Source: Pseudomarimonas arenosa (lineage in GTDB: Bacteria; Pseudomonadota; Gammaproteobacteria; Xanthomonadales; Xanthomonadaceae). From it: a DNA stretch of 64,000 nt. The notes below the pieces were generated by a model, which made no database searches, had not been told where the DNA came from, and was given only the letters and a program-made list of their open reading frames with translations. How positions within the stretch are numbered: the first letter of the stretch is position 1; the number at the start of each line of letters is the position of its first letter. A program made the position numbers and the translations under genes. Location of the stretch: assembly GCF_014841215.1 (NCBI RefSeq), contig NZ_JACYTR010000021.1, positions 1 through 64,000 on the forward strand, written 5' to 3'. Shown here piece after piece: positions 38,854 through 47,700 of the stretch.

Positions 38854-40197
38854 ATGAATACCGCCGACACCATCGCCGCGATCGCCACCGGCCCCGCCGC
38901 CGGCGGCATCGGCGTGGTGCGGCTGTCGGGACCAGAAGTTCCGCTGATTGCCGAGCGTCTGCTTGGTGATTGTCCGCCGCCCCGTCGCGCTCGTTACGCT
39001 GAGTTTCGTGACGGCGCTGGCGAGCTGCTTGACCAGGGCATAGCGTTGTACTTCGCCGCTCCGGCCTCGTTCACCGGCGAGCATGTGCTGGAACTCCAAG
39101 GCCATGGCAGCCGCGTCATGCTCCAGCTTCTGCTGCAACGTTGTGTTGAGTTGGGCGCGCGCCTGGCCCGGCCCGGCGAGTTCAGCGAGCGAGCCTTTCT
39201 TAACGGCAAGTTGGATCTGGCGCAGGCCGAAGCGATTGCCGATCTGATCAGCGCTGGTTCCGAGGCCGGGGCCCGCGCCGCCCTGCGTTCGCTGCAAGGC
39301 GAGTTCTCCATCCAGGTCAATCGGCTGCTCGAACGGCTGACCCGGCTGCGGGTGCATGTCGAAGCGGCCATCGACTTCCCCGACGAAGACATCGATTTCC
39401 TCGCCGATGCCGCCATCGAACAGCAATGGCGCGCCTGCTTGGCACAGCATGACCAATTGCTGCAACAGGCGCGGCGTGGCGCCCGCTTGCGCGAAGGCCT
39501 GCACGTGGCCATCGTCGGACCGCCAAATGCCGGCAAGAGCAGCTTGCTCAATGCCCTGGCCGGCGACGAGCGCGCCATCGTCACTGCCACCGCCGGCACC
39601 ACCCGCGATGTGCTACGCGAAGCAGTGCTGATCGATGGCGTCGAGATCACCCTGGCCGACACCGCCGGCCTGCGCGCCGACACCGACGATCAGATCGAGC
39701 TCGAAGGCATGCGCCGTGCCCGCGCCGAACGCGACCGTGCCGATCTGATTCTTGCTGTGGTGGATCATCGTGATAAGGCCGCGCTGGCCGAACTGCAGGC
39801 CGAACTGCCCGACGGCGTGACGGTGATCTGGATCGGCAACAAGATCGACCAAGCCGGCCCGCCATCCGGCCGCTGGCAGCCGGATGGCCGCAGCGGCATT
39901 GCGTTGTCCGCCAAGACCGGCCAAGGCCTCGATCAGCTGCACCGAGCACTGAAGCAGTTCGCCGAGCAACGCACTCCGGAAGCCGGCGGCTTCAGCGCCC
40001 GCCAACGCCACATCGACGCCCTGCAACGGACCGGCCAGCACCTGCAGATCGCCGGCGACCACTTAGCCACCCGTATGGGTGAACTGATGGCCGAAGAACT
40101 GCGCCTGGCGCAACAAGCCCTGGGCGAAATCACCGGCGTATTCGACGCCGATGCCCTGTTGGGGGAGATTTTCTCCAGTTTTTGCATCGGAAAGTAG
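38854..40197 (+). CDS. mnmE: tRNA modification GTPase MnmE
   Basis: MnmE with MnmG builds the cmnm5 group on U34 of certain tRNAs. The 447-residue protein has the N-terminal folate-binding domain (RPGEFSERAFLNGKLDLAQAEAIADL), a G domain with GPPNAGKSSLLNA near residue 221, DTAGLR and NKID, and the C-terminal FCIGK with catalytic Cys444. I use ATG rather than the GTG two codons earlier. Its last 18 bases are the attachment site of the adjoining island, and the reading frame stays intact. MnmG is encoded at 57644. Confidence 0.96.
   Translation: MNTADTIAAIATGPAAGGIGVVRLSGPEVPLIAERLLGDCPPPRRARYAEFRDGAGELLDQGIALYFAAPASFTGEHVLELQGHGSRVMLQLLLQRCVELGARLARPGEFSERAFLNGKLDLAQAEAIADLISAGSEAGARAALRSLQGEFSIQVNRLLERLTRLRVHVEAAIDFPDEDIDFLADAAIEQQWRACLAQHDQLLQQARRGARLREGLHVAIVGPPNAGKSSLLNALAGDERAIVTATAGTTRDVLREAVLIDGVEITLADTAGLRADTDDQIELEGMRRARAERDRADLILAVVDHRDKAALAELQAELPDGVTVIWIGNKIDQAGPPSGRWQPDGRSGIALSAKTGQGLDQLHRALKQFAEQRTPEAGGFSARQRHIDALQRTGQHLQIAGDHLATRMGELMAEELRLAQQALGEITGVFDADALLGEIFSSFCIGK
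40180..40197 (+). other. attL: 3' end of mnmE as island attachment site
   Basis: The 18 bases TTTTGCATCGGAAAGTAG encode the last five residues of MnmE and its stop. The same sequence with one change (TTCTGCATCGGAAAGTAG) recurs at 42378-42395. The 3' end of trmE/mnmE is the integration site of SGI1-type islands, where the insert restores this coding end. Confidence 0.85.
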
Positions 40198-40769
40198 GCT
40201 GTTGTCCAACGGCGTACAACACTGTCCAGAAGATCCGGCGCCTGGTGAGATTTGTCTTCCCGAATCGATTGACGCAGCAAGGCCAGCTCTGACTTCAACT
40301 CGCCCGTGTGATCGAGCGCGGCGTGAACGGGGTGAACTTGCGAACACCGCGCCGATCGCTGTGGGGGGCACGAGACATCGGCTAGGCTGCCATGACAGCC
40401 TTATCCCCAACAGGAACAGCGCCAGGCGGCAACGCAATCGGATCCTCAGGCGCGAACATTGCCATCTGTTCAAACCTGCGCGGCTGAGTTTCTAGGACAA
40501 CGAGCGAGCGCTCGCTTTTCCTACCGCAGCGCGCGTATCTCTGGATCCCACCTGTGAAACAAAGCGTGAAACTATGGGCCTTGACAAATCAGACAGCACA
40601 ACAACTAGTGAATATTTCCGAAACTGTGCGCCCTAACACATTGATTTTCAGCCTTGGCCGACGGCCGGCAGTTGATAATTTGGCTAAACTACCCCAAAGT
40701 CTCAATAGCGTTGCTAGTCAAGTTGTAAACGATAGATTTTTGTGTTAAGGGCCGACGAGGGGAAGCTGG
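40198..40769. other. non-coding left part of the island
   Basis: About 570 bases carry no gene that I can support. Directly after attL, TGTTGT (40200-40205) and ACAACA (40216-40221) form an inverted repeat. At 40503-40516 there is a perfect 14-bp palindrome AGCGAGCGCTCGCT followed by TTTTCC. An AT-rich stretch with TTGACA at 40581 may hold the promoter of the cargo genes. A 64-codon open frame at 40554-40748 starting with GTG has no recognisable features. Confidence 0.6.
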
Positions 40770-41006
40770 ATGATTGACACTACCGTGCTTGAACAAGCCG
40801 TCCTTTCTTATCTCAACCAAGAGAAGAAGCCGGTGGCGATCGGCAAGATCGTCGATGAAGTAGTACGTACGGCTGGTGATCCCGATCCTTCAGACCTTAA
40901 GCTAGCCGCACTGAGGCTAGTGGATTCGGGTCGTGCAGAAATTAACCGACGCTGGGAGTTCTCCATCTCTGAAGCAGCAGGAGCCGGAGAAGCGATCGCT
41001 CGGTGA
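40770..41006 (+). CDS. small winged-helix-like protein of the trmE island
   Basis: The product is a 78-residue protein. ALEQ-type first helix (VLEQAVLSYLNQEKKPVAIGKI), a second and a third helix (DPDPSDLKLAALRLVDSG) and a short strand pair (RAEINRRWEFSI) make the order expected of a winged helix. No family name is recognised. An open GGGGAAG stands before the ATG. Its last 74 bases overlap the dGTPase frame, so the pair must be coupled in expression. A regulatory or accessory role for the nucleotidase is inferred. Confidence 0.6.
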   Translation: MIDTTVLEQAVLSYLNQEKKPVAIGKIVDEVVRTAGDPDPSDLKLAALRLVDSGRAEINRRWEFSISEAAGAGEAIAR

Positions 41007-42294
41007 CCGGGCCGACAGGCGCTCACCAACACACAGCGATCGGCATGACTCGCGGTCACCGTTCCAGAAGGATCGGGACCGCGTGCTCTATTGCGACTAC
41101 TTCAGCCGTCTTTCCGGCGTTACCCAGGTCGTAAGCTCGGCCGAAGGGAGCGTTTTTCACAACCGGTTGACCCACTCACTAAAGGTGGCGCAGGTCGCAA
41201 GGCGGTTGGCCGAGCGATTGGTCGCGAAATACGATATAAGCACGGATCTGCTGAACCCGGATGTTGTGGAAACCGCCGCTCTTGCCCACGACCTGGGGCA
41301 CCCGCCGTTCGGCCATGCCGCGGAAATGGAACTGTGCAAACTCGCCGAAAAAGAATTCGGTTTGCCAGACGGGTTTGAGGGCAACGCACAGACCTTTCGC
41401 ATTCTCACCAGGCTAGCTACATCTCGTAGCGCTGGAGTCGTGGGACTCGACCTGACGCGGGCATCCTTGGCTGCTGTAACCAAGTACCCCTGGCGTCGCG
41501 ACCTCAACGAGGATTCAAAGGACAAAGCGCGCAGGAAATTTGGAGCCTACGAGGACGATCTGCATGCGCTGGATTTTGCGATTGGCGACCGTAAGGAGCA
41601 ATCGCTCGAAGCACAGATCATGGATGTGGCGGATGCAATCACATACAGCGTCCACGATTTGGAGGATTTCTATCGCGCGGGCTTGATCCCGCTCGAGAGA
41701 CTGATGAAAAACAGAAGTTACCTTAGGGCGTTCTTCAAGCGCTGGGAACGAGACAAGCCAAACAGCGAAAGCAGAAAGTACATGAACACGGACAGCAACT
41801 TCCAAGCGGTCGAGAACCTGTTGGACCTTGTGTTCAAGGAAATCGCTGAGCCGGGAACGCAAAAGGAAGCGGAATTGCTAGAAGGGTTCAGATCACAAGC
41901 GATTACGCAGTTCCTCGCCGGAATCGAGTACGACGCTGCAAGCGCGTCGATATCTCTAGCAGAAGAGCATGACCACCAGACCAACTTCTTGCAAAGACTC
42001 GTGTGGGACTACGTGATACTGAGTCCTAGGCTGTCAACCCAACAAACAGGCCAAGTGAGAGTGGTGAGGCACCTGGCGCGCCATTTCCACGAAGCTCTCA
42101 CTGGCGGAGAACTTGCCAAGGTTCCTACCCGATTTCGCGCAACGGCCGATGAGCTCTATCAGGGCAAGAATCAACAGACGCTATCGAGACTGGCAATCGA
42201 CATTGTCGCTAGCTTGAGCGAGGCAGAGGCCCTGGCAATTCACAGGAAGATAATGGGTCAGGCATCCGGCTCTGTATTGGATCTCGTGCGGTAG
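40933..42294 (+). CDS. dGTPase-family dNTP triphosphohydrolase (HD domain)
   Basis: dGTPases split dNTPs into deoxynucleosides and tripolyphosphate, and some act as antiphage enzymes that drain the dNTP pool. The 453-residue frame begins at a GTG with no strong ribosome site. The typical start SRSPFQKDRDRVLYCDYFSRLSGVTQVV is at residues 40-67. The HD metal site is complete: His81 in RLTHS, His119-Asp120 in AHDLGHPPFGH and Asp234 in MDVADAITYSVHDLED. The first 38 residues overlap the small upstream gene and may not be translated as such. The length fits the shorter dGTPase-like proteins. Confidence 0.88.
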   Translation: MQKLTDAGSSPSLKQQEPEKRSLGDRADRRSPTHSDRHDSRSPFQKDRDRVLYCDYFSRLSGVTQVVSSAEGSVFHNRLTHSLKVAQVARRLAERLVAKYDISTDLLNPDVVETAALAHDLGHPPFGHAAEMELCKLAEKEFGLPDGFEGNAQTFRILTRLATSRSAGVVGLDLTRASLAAVTKYPWRRDLNEDSKDKARRKFGAYEDDLHALDFAIGDRKEQSLEAQIMDVADAITYSVHDLEDFYRAGLIPLERLMKNRSYLRAFFKRWERDKPNSESRKYMNTDSNFQAVENLLDLVFKEIAEPGTQKEAELLEGFRSQAITQFLAGIEYDAASASISLAEEHDHQTNFLQRLVWDYVILSPRLSTQQTGQVRVVRHLARHFHEALTGGELAKVPTRFRATADELYQGKNQQTLSRLAIDIVASLSEAEALAIHRKIMGQASGSVLDLVR

Positions 42295-42335
42295 CGTTCG
42301 GCCCACCAGCTGGCCAACGGACAGACGAAATCCCC

Positions 42336-42374
42336 GTCAAGCCTAGGCTTCTTAGGCCTCAGAAGGCGCTTGAC
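42336..42374. repeat. nested inverted repeats at the right end of the island
   Basis: GTCAAGC (42336-42342) pairs with GCTTGAC (42368-42374), and CTTCT pairs with AGAAG inside. The left arm also contains the palindrome AAGCCTAGGCTT at 42339-42350. The structure ends three bases before attR. It may be a terminator for the dGTPase gene without a U-run, or an integrase-binding region. Confidence 0.5.
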
Positions 42375-42377
42375 AGC

Positions 42378-42395
42378 TTCTGCATCGGAAAGTAG
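42378..42395 (+). other. attR: duplicated mnmE end
   Basis: TTCTGCATCGGAAAGTAG would encode FCIGK and a stop like the true mnmE end, but no mnmE coding sequence precedes it. It differs from attL at one position. It lies 9 bases from the stop codon of the convergent histidine kinase gene. Confidence 0.85.
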
Positions 42396-42404
42396 TGCCC
42401 AATC

Positions 42405-44576
42405 TCAAGCCGCTTGCTGCCCATCCACGGCTTTCTCCCGTGGCGGTGCCTTGCGCGGGAATCGCATGCTGAGAATGACCCCATTGCCTGGCGAGCTGTC
42501 GAGTTCGATGCTGCCGCCGAGCAGTTGGGTGACCAGGTTGAAGACGATATGCAGGCCAAGGCCGGAGCCGCCGCGGCCACGGCGGGTGGTGAAGAAGGGT
42601 TCGAAGGCGTGTTCGCTTACCTCGGCAGACATACCAACGCCATCATCCTGATAGCGTAGTTCGATGTCGTCGCTGTATTGACGGGCCTGGATCACTACAT
42701 GACCGATGTCGCGGCCGGCAAAACCATGTAGCAGTGAGTTGTTGACGCAGTTGCTCAGGATCTGGAACAGCGCACCGGGGAAGCCGTCGATCTGAATGCC
42801 GGCTTCGCAGTTGAGTTCCAAGGTAATGCCGGTACGCTTGAATAGCGGCCGCAGCGACAACGCGGCTTCATGCAACAGGGTGTGCAATTCGAACTCGCGA
42901 CGGCCATCACTACTTTGATCGACCGCCACTTGCTTGAAGCTGGCGATCAACTCGTTGGCCCGTTGCAGGCTGCCCAGGATCAGTCGCATGCCTTCTTCGA
43001 TGGCATGGCGCCAGTGAAGAAACTCGCGCCTGCTAAGCGTTTCGCCATCGGCCTTCTGCTGCAGAGTGAGACAGGTTGACTGCAGATGCGAGGCAGCGGT
43101 GAGGGCGATACCGATCGGGGTGTTAATCTCGTGGGACACGCCGGCCACCAGTTGACCGAGCGCGGCCATCTTTTCCGCCGCCAGCAGATCGTGCTGGGTG
43201 TTGCGCAGATCCTGTAGCGCTTGCTCGGCGCGCAGCTTGGCCTGCGATAGCGCTTCGGTGCGTTCCTGAACGCGTTGTTCCAGTGTTTCATTGAGACGAG
43301 CCAGGTGTCGCTCGCGCTCGGCGAGCTGCTGGTGCACCGCTGTGATCTGTCTTAGATTGCGCTGCGTCTGCCGATGGTTCCACCACATTGCGCCGCTCGC
43401 TACCAGCAGTTCCAGCAGAAGTGCCCATAGAGTCAAGTCGCGTAGACGGGCGAACGAGGCTTGCACTGGTCCGGTGATCGGCTGCAGCGGAATCAGATTG
43501 ATCAGCAGCCAATCCTGCTCTGCTAGATGGCTGATGAAGGCGACCTGCTGCTGGTCCAGCAGTCGAAAGTCGCCGCCGGAACGCTGAGTGGTGCGCCGCC
43601 GCGCTTCGTTGGCAACGCGCAGGAACCGCTGGTCTTGCAGACCATTGAGATCGAGTCTTCCGGCGCTGGCGACGATCTGTTCGGCGTACAGATCCGATGC
43701 CAGTACCCGGTCTTGCGCGTCGACCAGCACGAAACCACTGCCCTCGACCTGGCCCAATGCCTCGACCTGCTGCAGCAGGCGCTGCAACGGCACGTCGTGC
43801 CCTACCGAGCCCAACCACACGCCGTTGACCCGTAGCGGTAGCACGGCCGAGAACATCCAAACCTGCGGCGTCGGGTCGAAGGACAGCGGTGTCCAGCGAA
43901 GTTCGCCCTGCGGGTTGTTGTGTGGATGGACCAGTTGCATCCAGTCGGTGCCGGCATAGCTGAAATCGGCCTCGGCCTGAAAGACGAACTCGGCCAGATC
44001 CGGCCCCGGCCCAAAAAACACGATGCCACCGGCGGCTGGCAGCCACCAAGTATCGGCGAAGATGCTTTCCTGTGCGCCGCGGCCGAACTGATCGGTGATC
44101 TGCTTGGCCAGTACGATCTGCTGCTGCAGGGCTGGGGTAGGATCAAGCCCGCGCGGCAGCCAGATGCCAGCCTCGCGTCGACCATCAAAACCGAGTCTAC
44201 GGGAGCGCACACTGCCGTCGGGCCAAGGCTCGGTGAGGGCCTGGAAGCGTTCCACCATCGCGGCATCGACGGCCGCCGCCAAGCCGCGCTGCAAACCATC
44301 CTGATAGCGAGCCAGCGAGCGTTCGGTGACATTGAGCTGGTTGCGAATATGCCGCGCCACTTGCCGTTCGGCCTGTTCCAGGGTGCCGAGTACCCGCTCG
44401 ATGTGATCGAGCCGTAGCTGTTCCTGCTCCCGCACGCCGAAGGCAAACAGCAGCGCCAGCACCAGGGTGACGGTGATGATCGGCACGTAAAACGGTAGCA
44501 AGGCCGCGCGCCGCAGCGGTGCCGCGCTAGAGGCGGGGCCAATCACCGAATCGCCGGCAGGCTCGATGTTTGCCAT
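42405..44576 (-). CDS. membrane-bound sensor histidine kinase (orphan)
   Basis: The 723-residue inner-membrane kinase has a first helix near residues 27-48 (LLPFYVPIITVTLVLALLFAF), a periplasmic sensor region of about 320 residues that looks like a double-Cache domain, a second helix near 378-397 and a coiled coil. The HisKA box is MAALGQLVAGVSHEINTPIG, with the phosphorylated histidine near residue 482. The ATPase part has NCVNNSLLHG, DDGVGM and GGSGLGLHIVFNLV. No response regulator is next to it. It is convergent with the trmE island. Confidence 0.93.
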   Translation of the reverse strand: MANIEPAGDSVIGPASSAAPLRRAALLPFYVPIITVTLVLALLFAFGVREQEQLRLDHIERVLGTLEQAERQVARHIRNQLNVTERSLARYQDGLQRGLAAAVDAAMVERFQALTEPWPDGSVRSRRLGFDGRREAGIWLPRGLDPTPALQQQIVLAKQITDQFGRGAQESIFADTWWLPAAGGIVFFGPGPDLAEFVFQAEADFSYAGTDWMQLVHPHNNPQGELRWTPLSFDPTPQVWMFSAVLPLRVNGVWLGSVGHDVPLQRLLQQVEALGQVEGSGFVLVDAQDRVLASDLYAEQIVASAGRLDLNGLQDQRFLRVANEARRRTTQRSGGDFRLLDQQQVAFISHLAEQDWLLINLIPLQPITGPVQASFARLRDLTLWALLLELLVASGAMWWNHRQTQRNLRQITAVHQQLAERERHLARLNETLEQRVQERTEALSQAKLRAEQALQDLRNTQHDLLAAEKMAALGQLVAGVSHEINTPIGIALTAASHLQSTCLTLQQKADGETLSRREFLHWRHAIEEGMRLILGSLQRANELIASFKQVAVDQSSDGRREFELHTLLHEAALSLRPLFKRTGITLELNCEAGIQIDGFPGALFQILSNCVNNSLLHGFAGRDIGHVVIQARQYSDDIELRYQDDGVGMSAEVSEHAFEPFFTTRRGRGGSGLGLHIVFNLVTQLLGGSIELDSSPGNGVILSMRFPRKAPPREKAVDGQQAA

Positions 44577-44660
44577 CGTCTGCTCCCGCTTCCGTTCCAG
44601 GGCCGATTGACAAATGGTGCGACCAAGACCGGGCCGGATGCAATCATAATCATCATATTT

Positions 44661-44678
44661 GCCCGGGCGCGCCCGGGC
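44661..44678. repeat. 18-bp GC palindrome between two genes
   Basis: GCCCGGGCG is followed by its exact reverse complement. It lies 24 bases after the stop of the RCC1 gene on the reverse strand. It may serve as terminator, but no T-run follows on either strand. Confidence 0.4.
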
Positions 44679-44701
44679 CGGATTGCAGGCCGACGCAGCG
44701 C

Positions 44702-47700
44702 TCAGTCGACCAGCTCCACAGTCTCGCAGCTGCTAGCCACCGAGCCGACTTGCAGACGCTGGATCTCGCGGGTCTGATTGACGCCGTCGATCTGGTAGCT
44801 GAAGCGGCCGTGGGCGCCGTTGTCAAATTCGAAACTGACCGTGCCGATGGCTTGCGCACCGGGGCTGGGCGGCTGGTTGTCGATCTGATCGAACGGCAGA
44901 CCGTCGGCTTGGCGGAATACCTGTCCGCTAAAACGACCATCGGCCTGACGCTGGGTTAGCAGGGATAGGAACAACGGCTCGTGGTCTAGATCGTAGGTGT
45001 ACCAGATAGCGAACAGGCCATCACCAACATGGGTGAGAAACAGGCCCCATCCCGACTGGTCGGCGCCACCCCACCAGACATCGCTGTAGTTGCTGGCGAA
45101 TTCGCGGTTGGGATCGCTGCTGGGCCGACACACCAAGCGCCGTGGCCCAAATGGGAAGCGGGTCAATTGTTTGAATTGGCTCACCGCACCTACCTGGTAC
45201 TCAAAGCGCAGACTTTGATCGCCAATGAAGCGCAGTGATAAGCTGCCGACCGCAGTGCTGGTCTCGCTGGCGATGCCGCCGATCTGGTTGTACGGCAGGC
45301 CGGTAAAGCGGAACAGATCACCGCGGAAGCTGCCGTCGGCCTGTGGGAAGGCGCCGCCGGCCAGAAACCAGGCCGGCTCGCCGTCGTCGTCGTAGGTGAA
45401 CCAGGCCGGCGCCAGCAGATTGCCCTGATCGAAGATAAACAGTCCCCAGCCCGACTCCTGTTCCTTCCACCAGGTAGCCGTCTTCAGCGCTGTGACCGCG
45501 CTCGGATTGATCGATTGGAACAGATCGGTGACACCATTGGTGTCGAGCCCGCCACGGCCAAGCAACAGGTTGGTCGCATCGGACTCAAAGATCACCTGGG
45601 TCCCGCCAAAGTTCAGCACCGGGTAGTCACTGACGGCGTCGGCCTGGTCGCCGATTGCGTTGTCACTGACCCGGCTCAGGCCAGTTTGGCCGGCGCTCCA
45701 GCTGAAAATGTCGGCAACCTCGTTATTGTCGGCCTGGCTGCTGAGGTTGTAGGCCTGGGATTGAAACACCACGGTTTGACCATCGCCGGCGATGCTCGGG
45801 CTGGCGGAAGCGCCATTGCCATCGGCGCCGGAGCTGGTCTCGCTAAGTCGGGTGAGGGCATTGCTCTGGGCGTCGAACAGGTAGACGTCCTGCAGCTGAT
45901 TGCTATCGTGCGGCACCAGCGGGAAATCGCTCTCGAACACCAGCAGCTCGCCACTGAACGCCATATCCGGGCTGCTGCTCTGCCCACCGGCCTGATTGCA
46001 GTTGCCACCGCTACTGGGCGAGCTGACGGTTTGCACCTGTCCGGTCTGCATATTGCGCAACAGCACCTGGGTGTTGGCGCTGGGGCAGGCCGGCTGCACC
46101 CCACTTAACACATTCTTGGCGCTGGAAGTCCAGGCCACCCACTGACCATCGGCCGAGATCACCGCATCAGTGCCCTCGCCATCACTGTTCTCGCCGCTGT
46201 CGCTGCCATCGGCCAGCACCGATTTGCAGGAAACGCACTGCGCTGAGCCCTGCGGCAAGCCGGCAGCGTCCAGCGGTTGCAAGAACACCTGGCGGGTCTC
46301 GGTCGGGCCCTGACTGAACTCGGTGTTGATGGCGGTAAACACCAGGGCGCCGCCATTGCCGGCAAAACGCGGGCTGCTGCCTTCGCTCACCGTACTGGCG
46401 ATGCGCTGGGTGGTGCCGGTTTGCATATTGCGAAGGAACAAACCGGTTTGTCCGCCCTTCTGTCGCTTAGCACGGGCTTTCGCCGACTCGCCGAGCAACG
46501 CATTCACTGCAGCATCGGGGGCGATAAACAATACCCGCTGACCGTCGGCACTGATCGCCGCTTCACCGGCATGACCGCCCAACTGGGCGCCGTCGTTGTC
46601 GAGGCTGACCCGTTGTAGCGCGCCGCTGTGTGTATCGACGCGAAACACATCACGGCTCTGGTTGCTGTCACCATCGATCAGATTGCTGGCCTCTGACTCG
46701 AACACCAGATAGCGCCCACTAGAGTCGCTGGCTGGTCGCAGGCTGGCGGCATTGCCATCCGGCGTCGGCCGCTTGCGATTATCGCGATCCAGTTTCACAG
46801 CGACCGGGGTCGGCGAGCCGGCAAACCGCTGGTTGCCAAACTGACCGCTGTAGTTCGAGCCCCAACAGCGAATGGCGCCGCCGCGCAGCAGGGCGCAGTT
46901 ATGTTCGGCACCGGCGGCAATGGCGATCACATCGCGTTGCAGCCCACTCACCGGCGCCGGTTCGGCGCGTTGCAGACTGGTGCCGTCGCCGATCTGGCCG
47001 GCGTCATTGCGGCCAAAGCAGCTCACCGCACCGGCCGTGCTCAACGCGCAGGTATGCGAATTGCCCAGGGCGATCTGTGCCACGCCCTGCGCCAGCCCCG
47101 GCACATCGACCGGGCGCAGTCGATCGCCAATCTCGAAGCTGCCGAGCTGAAAATTGTCATTGCTGCCCCAGCATTGCACCGCTCCGGCGGTGCTCAGTGC
47201 ACAGCTGTGTTCTCGGCCCAGCGCGACCTGGCGTATAGCGCTACCCAGCCCGGGCACATCGACCGGAGTCAGGCGAGTCGTAGTGCTGCCATCGCCAAGC
47301 TGACCGCGCTCGTTCGCCCCCCAACACTTGAGTCCACCGGCGCTGGTGAGGGCGCAGGTATGCGCGGCAAAGCTGCTGGCGACCTGACTGACGCCGCTGC
47401 TCAGTCCGACCACGGGCACCGGTCGGAAGCGACGCTGATCGCTGGCATCGCCGAGTTGGCCGGCGAAATTGTGCCCCCAGCAGAACAGCGCACCGTTCTG
47501 CACCGCACAGCTGTGCACGCCACCGGCGGAGATCGCCGATACCCCGCTGTCCAGACCCAGCACCGGCACCGGTGAGAATTGATCGAGCCCGCTGTCATCG
47601 CCGAGTTGACCGAAGTCGTTGCGGCCCCAGCACAGCGCCGCACCGCCGCGTCGGGCGCAGGCATGGAATCCGCCGACATCGATGGCATTGACCGCGCTGT

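Larger units (their letters stand above)
40198..42395 (+). mobile_element. 2.2-kb trmE-inserted genomic island without integrase
   Basis: The segment between the two 18-bp mnmE-end repeats interrupts the otherwise tight join of mnmE and the convergent histidine kinase gene. It carries only a small helix-turn-helix-like gene and a dGTPase-type gene, both on the plus strand. Codon and base use are visibly less GC-rich than in neighbours, especially at about 40550-40760. I found no integrase, excisionase or mobilisation gene. Either it is a cut-down remnant or it is a satellite moved by an integrase encoded elsewhere. Confidence 0.8.

Noticed and set aside
40554-40748. 64-codon frame inside the island
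   Set aside because: GTG start without good ribosome site and no pattern of a known family; kept only as a remark on the non-coding part.
40198-40769. Search for an integrase or excisionase remnant in the island
   Set aside because: No tyrosine recombinase motif (R...HxxR...Y) or small basic excisionase was visible in any frame.
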